Below, one piece after another: positions 54,506-63,176 of a stretch of 64,000 bases of DNA. Under the pieces are notes generated by a model, which was given only the letters and a program-made list of their open reading frames with translations, did not search any database and was not told where the DNA came from. Source of the stretch: Bifidobacterium [indicum] DSM 20214 = LMG 11587. GTDB lineage: Bacteria > Actinomycetota > Actinomycetes > Actinomycetales > Bifidobacteriaceae. Within the stretch, counting starts at the first letter, position 1. Each line of letters opens with the position of its first letter. The position numbers and the translations under genes are program-made. The stretch spans positions 496,001 through 560,000 of the forward strand of contig NZ_CP006018.1 of the NCBI RefSeq assembly GCF_000706765.1, given 5' to 3'.

Positions 54506-55687
54506 GTGAGCGAGATTGCCCAGACTGACAATTTCAATGACAAGACCAACATCAAGGTCGTCGGTGTTGGCGGCGCAGGCGGTAACGCGGTCAATAGGAT
54601 GATCGCCGAAGGCCTGCAGAACGTCGAGTTTGTGGCCATCAATACGGATGCCAAGGATCTTCTCCGGTCCGATGCCGATGTGAAGATATCCCTTTCCGAC
54701 AGCAACAGCCGAGGTCTGGGTGCAGGTGCCGATCCCGAGAAGGGGGCCAAGGCGGCACAGGACCACCAGTCCGACATCGAAGAGGTTCTCAAGGGAGCCG
54801 ATATGGTGTTCGTCACCGCCGGTGAGGGTGGCGGCACAGGCACGGGTGCAGGTCCCCTGGTGGCCAGGGCGGCACGACAGCAGGGCGCACTGACCATCGC
54901 TGTGGTCACCAGGCCCTTTACCTTCGAAGGCCCGCGGCGTTCCGCCTCGGCCGAGTCCGGCATCGAAAACCTCCGTAAGGAAGTCGATGCGCTGATTGTC
55001 ATCCCCAACGACCGCCTGCTTGATCTTTCCGATCGCACGGTCTCGGTGATGGACGCCTTCAAGACCGCCGATACCGCCCTCCTGGCCGGTGTCCAGGGCA
55101 TCACCGACCTGATTACGATGAACTCCTACATCCACGTCGACTTCTCCGATGTGACCGCCATCCTCAAGGATGCCGGCACGGCCCTCTTCGGAATCGGTGC
55201 CGCCCGTGGCGAGGACAGGGCCACCCAGGCCGCCGAGATCGCCATCAGCTCCCCCTTGCTGGAGGAGAGCATCGAAGGTGCCCATGGTGCCCTGATCAAC
55301 GTTGCCGGTCCCACCGACCTGACCATGCAGGAGGCATCGGCCGCCGCCCAGCTGGTCCAGGATGCAATCCACCCCGAGGCGCAGATCATCTGGGGTCTGG
55401 CCCTGGACGATGCGTACGGCGACGAGGTCCGGGTCACCGTGATCGCCGCCGGGTTCGACCCCAACGCCAAGAAGGATGAGGAAGAAGCCCAGTCGGCCGG
55501 CGTGCAGCAGGTGCGCGCAACCACCCCGTCCCCTTCCGCCGCCCCGCTTCAGGAAGCTGCGGACACGCAGCAGGAACAGGGACAATCCGACCAGACTTCC
55601 GAACATGAGGTGGTTCCCCCGACGACCGAGGATGATGGAAACTCAGCCGACCCGGGGTATCTTGATATTCCCGATTTCCTTCGGTGA
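54506..55687 (+). CDS. ftsZ: Cell division protein FtsZ
   Basis: 393 residues. Tubulin-like GTPase of the division ring. VGVGGAGGNAVNRM at the N-terminus, the tubulin signature GGGTGTGAGP and the NDRLL loop are present. The C-terminal linker is acidic/Ser-rich and ends with GYLDIPDFLR, the conserved tail that binds partners such as SepF and FtsA. GTG at 54506 follows GGGAG. First of a co-directional run ftsZ-sepF-yggT-divIVA-lspA-rluD. Confidence 0.98.
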   Translation: MSEIAQTDNFNDKTNIKVVGVGGAGGNAVNRMIAEGLQNVEFVAINTDAKDLLRSDADVKISLSDSNSRGLGAGADPEKGAKAAQDHQSDIEEVLKGADMVFVTAGEGGGTGTGAGPLVARAARQQGALTIAVVTRPFTFEGPRRSASAESGIENLRKEVDALIVIPNDRLLDLSDRTVSVMDAFKTADTALLAGVQGITDLITMNSYIHVDFSDVTAILKDAGTALFGIGAARGEDRATQAAEIAISSPLLEESIEGAHGALINVAGPTDLTMQEASAAAQLVQDAIHPEAQIIWGLALDDAYGDEVRVTVIAAGFDPNAKKDEEEAQSAGVQQVRATTPSPSAAPLQEAADTQQEQGQSDQTSEHEVVPPTTEDDGNSADPGYLDIPDFLR

Positions 55688-55704
55688 TGCAATAAGGAGC
55701 AAAG

Positions 55705-56169
55705 ATGGCAGGTTTGGTGAAGAACGCGATGTCCTTCCTGGGGATGACCGACGTTGTGGACGAAGAGGATGAAATCATGGATGAGGAAGAAACCGGTGAC
55801 GGCTTCGACACCGATCACTCGGTGACACCCATGGCGGCCCAGTCATCAGCAGCCGGCCAGGAGGGGGAGTCCACCCCATTCCAGAGCCACATCAACCGCA
55901 TCACCACCATTCACCCCAAGTCCTACGAGGATGCCCAGATGGTTGGCAGGGCACTTCGTGACGGGGTCCCCGTGGTCCTCAACCTGACCGGTGTCTCCGA
56001 GTCCGTGGCCTACAGAATCGTTGACTTCTCCGCAGGTGTGGTTTTCGGCGTTCGCGGATCCATCGAACGGGTGACCCCCAGGGTCTTCCTGCTCAGTCCT
56101 GCACAGGTCAATATCAAGGTGGAAGAGGTCAAGTCCTCATCCTCCGCCAAAGGCCTCTTTGCTCAGTGA
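55705..56169 (+). CDS. sepF: Cell division protein SepF
   Basis: 154 residues. N-terminal amphipathic helix (MAGLVKNAMSFLGM), an acidic linker and the C-terminal SepF core (ITTIHPKSYEDAQMVGRAL; VVLNLTG; IVDFSAGVVFG). SepF tethers FtsZ to the membrane and substitutes for FtsA in Actinobacteria. Starts 17 bases after ftsZ, with AAGGAG upstream. Confidence 0.96.
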   Translation: MAGLVKNAMSFLGMTDVVDEEDEIMDEEETGDGFDTDHSVTPMAAQSSAAGQEGESTPFQSHINRITTIHPKSYEDAQMVGRALRDGVPVVLNLTGVSESVAYRIVDFSAGVVFGVRGSIERVTPRVFLLSPAQVNIKVEEVKSSSSAKGLFAQ

Positions 56170-56178
56170 TTGCGTCTG

Positions 56179-56210
56179 ACCCCGCCCCTGCCAGGGCGGG
56201 GTTCCTTAAT
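56179..56210 (+). terminator. Hairpin between sepF and the YggT gene
   Basis: ACCCCGCCC (56179-56187) and GGGCGGGGT (56194-56202) form a 9-bp stem with a 6-nt loop, followed by TCCTTAAT. The T-run is weak, so this is probably a partial terminator lowering transcription past sepF. Confidence 0.6.
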
Positions 56211-56236
56211 ATGGACTACTTCCGGAGTCTCACCAC

Positions 56237-56521
56237 ATGATTGTTATTCCCCTGCTCCGTTATCTGATCAACGTCCTTATCGACGCATACCTGTTCGTTC
56301 TTTTCATCAGGATGATAGTGGATTGGGCCATGATCCTGATGCCGCGGTGGTACCCAAGGGGTGTCGTCTCATCCCTGATACGGGTCATCTATGCTCTGAC
56401 CGAGCCGCCCCTGCGCTGGCTCAGGCGCTACATACCGCCCCTGCCCATGGGTCGAATCCAGCTGGATGTCTCCTTTATGGTCCTGTATTTCATCCTCATT
56501 GTGATACAGATTCTGATTTGA
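56237..56521 (+). CDS. YggT family membrane protein
   Basis: 94 residues, two hydrophobic segments (about 5-30 and 72-94) with the family core VDWAMILMP and EPPLRWLRRYIPPLPMGRIQLD. YggT/YlmG proteins cluster with ftsZ/sepF/divIVA and affect division or ion tolerance; the mechanism is unknown. ATG at 56237; no strong ribosome site. Position between sepF and divIVA is the conserved one. Confidence 0.92.
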   Translation: MIVIPLLRYLINVLIDAYLFVLFIRMIVDWAMILMPRWYPRGVVSSLIRVIYALTEPPLRWLRRYIPPLPMGRIQLDVSFMVLYFILIVIQILI

Positions 56522-56620
56522 GTAAGAAGGCAAGACGGAGCGAATTGGCACGCTCCGTGCTAGCATTCAATAAGAGAAAAACAATCGGGCTGGTTGGCCT
56601 GAAGCGAGGTGGAGAATCAA

Positions 56621-57955
56621 ATGGCTCTTTTGACGCCCAAAGACATCCGGGAGCATAACTTCAATATAGTTAGGCTCAAGAGCGGTTACGACATCGATGA
56701 GGTCGATGACTTCCTGGACGAAGTGACCGAGACTGTCGAGGCCCTGGGCAGGCAGGCCATTCAAGGCAGGACGGCTTCGACTCAGTCCTTGGGTACTGAC
56801 GTGGCCTCACTGAACTCCAAGATCTCCGACCTGAGCGCCCAGGTGGAGTCCCTCCAGGCCGAGAACCGCGACCTGAAGAGCAAGAGCCAGGCTGCCGGGC
56901 AGAACAACCAGGCTTCCGCGGCCGCCACCCAGGCCACCCGTCAGCTGGCTGAGGCTGAGGGGCAGGTCAAGACGCTGAGCGGGCAGAACGAGCAGCTTCG
57001 TCGTCAGGTCGAGCAGCTGAATTCCCAGATCGATCAGCTGACCGCCCAGGCTGCCAACGGCAACAACGCCCAGACCCTGACGAACCAGCTCAATGCGGTT
57101 CAGAAGGAACGCGACGAGGCCCGTCGACAGTCCCAGAACCTGTCCAACGAGCTCAACAAGGCCAAGTCCGAGCTGAATGCAGCACAGCAGAACGCGAATG
57201 CCGCACGTCAGCAGGCGACCCAGGCACAGCAGGCCGGGCAGGGGCAGCTCTCCAAGATCGAGCAGCTCAACAAGCAGCTGGAAGAGTCCAAGAAGCGCGA
57301 GGAACAGCTGCGCGAGCAGGTCTCCAAGGTCGAGCCTTCGACCGAGACCGGCAGCCTTCGCAAGATTGCAGGCGCAGGTGCCGAGGCCGGAAGCGAGGCA
57401 GGCCGTGCGACCGCCATGCTCACCCTGGCCATGCAGCTGCACGATCAGTATGTCGATAAGGGCAAGGCCAACGCCGCACAGCTGGTGGCCGATGGGAAGG
57501 CCCAGCACGACGAGATCGTCAAGAAGGCCGAGGACTATTCCAAGCGCACCCACACCGAGGTCGAAGAGTACTCCAAGCGGGTGCGTTCCGAGGCTGATGG
57601 CTACTCGGAGCGCGTGCGTACCCAGGCCGACGAGTACTCGGTCAAGACCCGTTCGGATGCCGATGCCTACTCCAAGAACCAGCACGACCAGGCCGACGAG
57701 TACGAGACCCAGGTGCAGACCAGGGCACAGGAGTACGACAAGAACACCCGCGACGGTGCCGATCGTTACGCCACCGAGGTCAAGAGCAAGCTGGTCGAGC
57801 AGTCCAAGGTTCTTGAGGACAACATCCAGGGACTCAAGCAGTTCGAGGCCGGTTACCGCAGCAAGCTGACCGAGTTCCTCAACCAGCTGGTCAACCAGAT
57901 TTCGGATACCAGCAACTTCCAGTCCATGGAGGACAACGCCAGGGACAACCACTGA
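56621..57955 (+). CDS. divIVA: DivIVA (Wag31) polar growth scaffold with hendecad repeats
   Basis: 444 residues. N-terminal DivIVA lipid-binding domain (ALLTPKDIREHNFNIVRLKS; GYDIDEVDDFLDEV), then a long Gln/Asn/Ala-rich coiled coil (~80-245), then at 304-391 eight in-register 11-residue repeats of the form x-x-Tyr-Ser-x6-Ala. Localises to curved membranes and directs polar cell-wall growth in Actinobacteria. ATG at 56621 follows GAGGTGGAG by 6 nt; a GTG four codons earlier is less likely. Longer than Wag31 of mycobacteria (about 260 aa) because of the repeats and linker. Confidence 0.93.
   Translation: MALLTPKDIREHNFNIVRLKSGYDIDEVDDFLDEVTETVEALGRQAIQGRTASTQSLGTDVASLNSKISDLSAQVESLQAENRDLKSKSQAAGQNNQASAAATQATRQLAEAEGQVKTLSGQNEQLRRQVEQLNSQIDQLTAQAANGNNAQTLTNQLNAVQKERDEARRQSQNLSNELNKAKSELNAAQQNANAARQQATQAQQAGQGQLSKIEQLNKQLEESKKREEQLREQVSKVEPSTETGSLRKIAGAGAEAGSEAGRATAMLTLAMQLHDQYVDKGKANAAQLVADGKAQHDEIVKKAEDYSKRTHTEVEEYSKRVRSEADGYSERVRTQADEYSVKTRSDADAYSKNQHDQADEYETQVQTRAQEYDKNTRDGADRYATEVKSKLVEQSKVLEDNIQGLKQFEAGYRSKLTEFLNQLVNQISDTSNFQSMEDNARDNH
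57530..57793 (+). repeat. Eight 33-bp in-frame repeats in divIVA
   Basis: Eight consecutive 33-base units code for 11-residue repeats: EDYSKRTHTEV, EEYSKRVRSEA, DGYSERVRTQA, DEYSVKTRSDA, DAYSKNQHDQA, DEYETQVQTRA, QEYDKNTRDGA and DRYATEVKSKL. The aromatic at position 3 and small or aliphatic residue at position 11 recur. Hendecad periodicity predicts a right-handed or straight coiled coil distinct from the heptad part. Confidence 0.9.
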
Positions 57956-57965
57956 GCACCCGACT

Positions 57966-58529
57966 GTGAACTCTTCACAACAGGAACCGAGACGGCTGCG
58001 CCAACGCGTGGCCGTCTTCGTATGCCTGGCCGCTGTTGCCATCGGTCTGGATCAGGTGAGCAAGGCCCTGGCCCAGATCGTTCTGGGAGACGGTGCAGTG
58101 CATCCGTTCCTGGGGTCCTTGGTTTCCCTGCGACTTCTGCGTAATCCGGGTGCCTCCCTGGGCCTGGGGTCCGGGGCTACCTGGGTCATTTCACTGATTG
58201 CCGTCGGGGCCTGCCTGATCATCGTGGCCTTGGCCCTGAAGACGACCTCCATGGCCTGGACCATGGTCCTCTCCCTGGCCTTTTCGGGGGCAGCAGGGAA
58301 CCTGATTGACCGTGTGGCCTATGCCGATGGCTTCCTGAACGGCAAAGTGGTGGATTTTCTGGATTATGGCTGGTCGGTCGGCAACGTTGCCGATATCTAT
58401 CTGACCGTGGCCGGAGTGGTCGTGGTGCTCCTTATTCTGGCCGATGTTCGGTTTGTTTCCACCGGAAAGACGGAGAAGACCCCCGATTTTCAGGAGATCG
58501 AAGAGGGACACGGGGGAGAGGAACAGTGA
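57966..58529 (+). CDS. lspA: Lipoprotein signal peptidase (signal peptidase II)
   Basis: 187 residues, four membrane segments. The aspartic-protease dyad is D115 (AGNLIDRVAY) and D143 (NVADIYL); LDQVSKAL and LRNPGASLGLG are the other family motifs. Cleaves the signal peptide of diacylglyceryl-modified prolipoproteins. GTG at 57966. The stop overlaps the next GTG by 4 bases (GTGA), coupling it to the pseudouridine synthase gene. Confidence 0.96.
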   Translation: MNSSQQEPRRLRQRVAVFVCLAAVAIGLDQVSKALAQIVLGDGAVHPFLGSLVSLRLLRNPGASLGLGSGATWVISLIAVGACLIIVALALKTTSMAWTMVLSLAFSGAAGNLIDRVAYADGFLNGKVVDFLDYGWSVGNVADIYLTVAGVVVVLLILADVRFVSTGKTEKTPDFQEIEEGHGGEEQ

Positions 58530-59455
58530 CCAAGCTCCTGCCTGCTCCTGATGCCCTGGTGGGCAAACGCTTGGACATGGCCCTATCCAAGATGCTGGGC
58601 ATGTCACGTGCCAAAGCGTCCGAGCTTATCGCAGACGGCCGGGTGCGAGTCCTGGACCGGACGGTGACCAAATCCTCCACCCTACTCAGTGGTGATCTGA
58701 TTGAACTGGATCAGCCGGACCTCGTCGATGAGGTGGAACCGGTGGCTGATGATATGCCGGTGGTCTACGAGGACGAGGACGTAATCGTTGTAGACAAGCC
58801 GGTCGGGGTGGCCGCCCATCCCTCGGTCGGATGGACCGGACCTACCGTTCTGGGCAGTCTCCTGCAGCGGGGGACGCACATCACCTCCATGGGTGCCCAG
58901 GGGCGCCAGGGCATCGTCTCGCGCCTGGATGCGGGCACCAGTGGCCTGATGCTGGTCTGTAAGTCAGACCTGGCCTACAAGGAAATGCGACGGCAGTTCG
59001 CCGACCATGAGGTGGTCAAGATCTACCACGCCCTGGTCCAGGGTAATCTCGTCCAGGACAGGGCCACAATCGAGGCGCCGATAGGTCGGGCCAAGGTATC
59101 GGACTTCCGCTTCACGGTCACCCCGGCTGGCAAGGAGGCCATAACCCACTGGGACGTGATGGAGCGATTCGGCTCCACGACACTGGCCAGCGTCAACCTG
59201 GAGACCGGCCGCACCCACCAGATTCGTGTTCACTTCTCCTCAATCGGGCACCCCCTTGTGGGGGACCACATGTATGGGGCCAATCCTGAACTGGCTGATC
59301 GGCTTGGCCTGACCAGGCAGTGGCTCCACGCCATGCGCCTGGAATTCAGGCACCCACGTACCCACATTTGGACCAAGGTGGTTTCCTCATACCCGGCGGA
59401 CCTGCGCAAGGCCTTGGACATGGAGCGCGAGGAGCGTCAGAAGCGCGATGAATGA
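58526..59455 (+). CDS. RluA/RluD-family pseudouridine synthase
   Basis: 309 residues. N-terminal S4 RNA-binding domain (GKRLDMALSKMLGMSRAKAS) followed by the RluA-type catalytic domain: VVDKPVGVAAHP, the catalytic aspartate D135 in SRLDAGTSGL and LETGRTHQIRVH. Modifies uridines in the large-subunit rRNA; RluD is the usual annotation next to lspA, although the exact sites are not predictable. Coupled to lspA by overlapping stop/start codons. Confidence 0.95.
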   Translation: MTKLLPAPDALVGKRLDMALSKMLGMSRAKASELIADGRVRVLDRTVTKSSTLLSGDLIELDQPDLVDEVEPVADDMPVVYEDEDVIVVDKPVGVAAHPSVGWTGPTVLGSLLQRGTHITSMGAQGRQGIVSRLDAGTSGLMLVCKSDLAYKEMRRQFADHEVVKIYHALVQGNLVQDRATIEAPIGRAKVSDFRFTVTPAGKEAITHWDVMERFGSTTLASVNLETGRTHQIRVHFSSIGHPLVGDHMYGANPELADRLGLTRQWLHAMRLEFRHPRTHIWTKVVSSYPADLRKALDMEREERQKRDE

Positions 59456-59533
59456 CCGGCCTTCCCGGCAGTCAGTGATACGCATGCAGCTGACTTCGGC
59501 GATTCGGTCGGGGTGGACGCTAGATTAGAACGT

Positions 59534-62500
59534 ATGTCCTCTTCCCAGTCGAACTTCGTTCACCTGCACACCCACACCCATTACTCCACTCTGGACGGGG
59601 CCTCGAAGATCCCCGACCTGGTCTCTGAGGTCAAGGCGCAGGGCCAGCCGGCAGTGGCCATCACGGACCATGGCAATATGCACGGTGCCTACGAGATGTG
59701 GCGGACCGCCGTGGACGCGGGTGTCAAGCCCATCATCGGCATCGAAGCCTACGTGACCCCCGAAACGGCCCGGCAGGACAAGACCAGGGTTCGTTGGGGC
59801 ACCGAGGAGCAGCGTTCGGATGATGTCTCCGGTGGTGGTTTCATCACCCACATGACCCTCTGGGCCAGTGATGACGAGGGTCTGGTCAACCTGATCAAGG
59901 CCTCCTCACTAGCCAATCTGGAGGGTCTGGTGGGCAAGTGGCCACGAATGGACAAGGACCTCCTTTCCACCTACCACAAGGGCGTCATAGCAACAACCGG
60001 TTGCCCGTCGGGCATCGTTCAGACCAGGCTGCGTCTGGGGCAGTTCGACGAGGCCCTCCGGGCTGCCGGGGAGTTCCAGGACATATTCGGCAAGGAGAAC
60101 TACTACATCGAGTTGATGGACCACGGGCTGGATATCGAGCGCCGCGTGACCAAGGATCTTCTGGAGATCGCCAAGCGGTTGGATGCCCCTCTGGTGGCCA
60201 CCAACGACTCCCATTATGTGAGGGAAGAGGATGCCTCGGCACAGGATGCCCTGCTCTGCATCAACTCCGGTTCGCGCCTTACGGACCCCGGTCGATTCAA
60301 GTTCGACGGTTCCGGCTACTACATCCGTTCGTCCGAGGAGATGCGGCAGATATTCAAGGAGTTCCCTGAAGCCTGCGACAACACTCTTGAGATCGCCGAG
60401 CGCTGCAACATCATGTTCGACGACCATGAGGACGGGGCCTTCATGCCCCGCTTCGACTGCCCGGAGGGATGGGATGAGACCTCCCTCTTCCTGAAGAAGG
60501 TCGATGAGGGACTGAAGAACCGCTATCCGGACGGGGTGCCCGAAGAGGTGTCCCATCAGGCCGACTACGAGTGCGGTGTGATTTGCCAGATGCAGTTCAC
60601 TGGCTACTTCCTGGTGGTCTCCGACTACATCAACTGGGCCAAGCAGCATGGCATCATGGTGGGTCCGGGCCGTGGTTCCGCAGCAGGTTCCATGGTGGCC
60701 TACGCCATGGGCATCACCGAGTTGGACCCTCTGAAGCACGGACTGATCTTCGAGCGTTTCCTCAACCCCGAGCGTGTGTCCCTGCCTGATATCGATGTGG
60801 ATTTCGACCCCGAAGGCAGGGCCAAGGTCCTGGAGTATGTGGGCGAGAAGTACGGGTCCGACAAGGTCGCCCAGTGCGTGACCTACGGCACCATCAAGAC
60901 CAAGCAGGCCCTGAAGGACTCTGCCAGGATCATGGACTACGAGTACTCCATGGGTGACCAGGTGACCAAGGCCCTGCCTCCCTCCGCCAACGGCAAGGAC
61001 ATGAGCCTCAAGGAGATATTCGATCCCGGTTCCAAGCGGTTCCCCGAGGCCAAGGAGTTCCGTGACCTCTACGATTCCAATCCGGACGTGAAACGAATCA
61101 CTGAGGAGGCCAAGGGCATCGAGGGGATCATACGCCAGACCGGTGTGCACGCCTGCGCCACCATCATGGCATCCAACCCCATCACCGACACCTCCCCCCT
61201 GATGGAGCGCAACGACGGCACGGTCACGACCACCTTCGAGTACCACACCTGCGAGACCCTCGGACTGGTCAAGATGGACTTCCTGGGGCTTTCCAACCTT
61301 ACCGTCATCAGGGATTCCATAACCAACATCGAGCGCAACGGGAAGGAGCCAATCAGCATCGAGAAGGTTCCCCTGGACGACAAGGAAACCTATGAACTCC
61401 TATCCAGGGGTGATACCCTGGGCGTTTTCCAGCTCGATGGTGACGGGATGAGGTCCCTCCTGAGGATGCTCAAGCCCGATAACTTCAACGACATATCCGC
61501 CCTGATCGCCCTGTACCGGCCGGGGCCCATGGATATGAACTCCCACATCAACTACGCCAAGCGCAAGAACGGCCAGCAAAAGATAGAACCCATCCATCCC
61601 GAGGTGGCCGAACCCCTCAAGGCGGTCCTGGACGAGACCTACGGTCTGATCGTCTATCAGGAGCAGGTTCAGTCGGCCGCGCGAATCCTGGCCGGATACT
61701 CCCTGGGCAAGGCTGATGTGCTCCGTCGAGCCATGGGCAAGAAGAAGCCCGAGGTCCTGGCCAAGGAGCAGGTGCCCTTCTTCGAGGGCATGAAGGAGCA
61801 CGGATACTCCCGGGAGGCCGCCCAGGCCGTCTGGGACGTTCTGGTCCCCTTCTCCGGGTACGCCTTCAACAAGGCCCACTCCGCCGCCTACGCCCTGATC
61901 GCATACTGGACCGCCTACCTGAAGACCCACTATCCGGTGGAGTTCATGGCGGCCCTCCTGGAGAACGAACGGACCAACAAGGACAAGACGGCCCTCTATC
62001 TGGGCGAGGCACGGCGTATGGGGATCCAGATCCTGCCTCCGGACATCAACGAGTCCGTGGCCGCTTATTCCGCAGTCGGCGACGTGGTCCGCTTCGGTCT
62101 GGCGGCCATCCGCAACGTGGGTTCCAAGGCGGTCCAGGCGATCATCGACGAGCGGTCAGGTCCCCGGGGCAGGTTCGTCAACTTCATGGACTTCGTCAAG
62201 CGGGTGCCCATGGACGTCCTCAACAAGCGCACTGTGGAATCCCTGATCAAGGGTGGTGCCTTCGACGGGATCGACCCCAACAGGCGGGCCCTCTTCCAGG
62301 TGCATGACGAAGCCATCGACCAGGTCATGCCTATCAAGCGCAAGCAGGCCGAGGGGCAGTTCGACCTCTTCGCGGAGGCCGATGACGACGGGGGGAACGA
62401 GTCGGATGCCCTCGGTGATGCCCAGGTGACCATTCCCGACATCGAGGAGTGGGAGAAGTCCACCAAGCTCAACTTCGAACGCCAGATGCTGGGCCTCTAT

Positions 62501-63094
62501 GTATCCGACCACCCGCTGAGCGGTATGACCTCGGTTCTGGCGGGTATGCGCGATATGTCGATCGCCCAGCTGCTGAACCGGGCGAACACCATGGGCAACC
62601 AGACCGTCACCCTGGCAGGACTGGTCACGGCCGTCGACAGGAGGGTCTCCAAGAAGGGGAACCCCTGGGCCATTGTCACCATCGAGGATTTGGAATCCTC
62701 CATACAGTGCATGTTCTTCGGGAAGGTATACGACGCCAATGCCGACGACCTCTCCCTGGACTCGGTGATCCGGGTGCGGGGACTGGTGGAGTTGCGTGAT
62801 GAGGAATCCAGCCTGCGGGTCACCGACATGGAGGTGCCCATGCTGGAGTCGGCCGATGAACGGCCTCTGACCATCACCCTGCCCAGGACGGCCCTGGACC
62901 GCGGGCGAATGGAGCGGCTGGCGCAGATTCTGAAGACCCATCCAGGGTACTGCCAGGTCAGGCTGGCTGTGACCGATGAGCGGGGGAACGTGCGCATGCT
63001 GACCTTCGGGGACGGCTTCAGGACCACCCACGACACCTCGATGCTGGCTGAGATCAAATCGGTCTTCGGGCCCTCCTGCCTTCCCTCGGCCTAG
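59534..63094 (+). CDS. dnaE: DNA polymerase III alpha subunit (DnaE1)
   Basis: 1186 residues. The N-terminal PHP domain (FVHLHTHTHYSTLDGAS) is followed by the C-family polymerase core with the catalytic acidic motif PDIDVDFDPE (D419, D421, D423), GPGRGSAAGSMVAYAMGI, and the C-terminal helix-hairpin-helix and OB domains (VTLAGLVTAV). Main replicative polymerase. ATG at 59534 lies 7 nt after TAGATT (59521-59526) and has no ribosome site, so the mRNA is probably leaderless; a frame to 59513 is open but unlikely. Monocistronic. Confidence 0.97.
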   Translation: MSSSQSNFVHLHTHTHYSTLDGASKIPDLVSEVKAQGQPAVAITDHGNMHGAYEMWRTAVDAGVKPIIGIEAYVTPETARQDKTRVRWGTEEQRSDDVSGGGFITHMTLWASDDEGLVNLIKASSLANLEGLVGKWPRMDKDLLSTYHKGVIATTGCPSGIVQTRLRLGQFDEALRAAGEFQDIFGKENYYIELMDHGLDIERRVTKDLLEIAKRLDAPLVATNDSHYVREEDASAQDALLCINSGSRLTDPGRFKFDGSGYYIRSSEEMRQIFKEFPEACDNTLEIAERCNIMFDDHEDGAFMPRFDCPEGWDETSLFLKKVDEGLKNRYPDGVPEEVSHQADYECGVICQMQFTGYFLVVSDYINWAKQHGIMVGPGRGSAAGSMVAYAMGITELDPLKHGLIFERFLNPERVSLPDIDVDFDPEGRAKVLEYVGEKYGSDKVAQCVTYGTIKTKQALKDSARIMDYEYSMGDQVTKALPPSANGKDMSLKEIFDPGSKRFPEAKEFRDLYDSNPDVKRITEEAKGIEGIIRQTGVHACATIMASNPITDTSPLMERNDGTVTTTFEYHTCETLGLVKMDFLGLSNLTVIRDSITNIERNGKEPISIEKVPLDDKETYELLSRGDTLGVFQLDGDGMRSLLRMLKPDNFNDISALIALYRPGPMDMNSHINYAKRKNGQQKIEPIHPEVAEPLKAVLDETYGLIVYQEQVQSAARILAGYSLGKADVLRRAMGKKKPEVLAKEQVPFFEGMKEHGYSREAAQAVWDVLVPFSGYAFNKAHSAAYALIAYWTAYLKTHYPVEFMAALLENERTNKDKTALYLGEARRMGIQILPPDINESVAAYSAVGDVVRFGLAAIRNVGSKAVQAIIDERSGPRGRFVNFMDFVKRVPMDVLNKRTVESLIKGGAFDGIDPNRRALFQVHDEAIDQVMPIKRKQAEGQFDLFAEADDDGGNESDALGDAQVTIPDIEEWEKSTKLNFERQMLGLYVSDHPLSGMTSVLAGMRDMSIAQLLNRANTMGNQTVTLAGLVTAVDRRVSKKGNPWAIVTIEDLESSIQCMFFGKVYDANADDLSLDSVIRVRGLVELRDEESSLRVTDMEVPMLESADERPLTITLPRTALDRGRMERLAQILKTHPGYCQVRLAVTDERGNVRMLTFGDGFRTTHDTSMLAEIKSVFGPSCLPSA

Positions 63095-63176
63095 GACGCC
63101 TGCGGAACCGTCTCACCATTTGGGATGGAGGTGAACGCCTGGCCTCGGCGACACAAAAGTTCACTACCATCGAGGT

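Noticed and set aside
57530-57793. CRISPR-like direct repeats
   Set aside because: Repeats are contiguous, in frame, without unique spacers, and code for coiled-coil hendecads.
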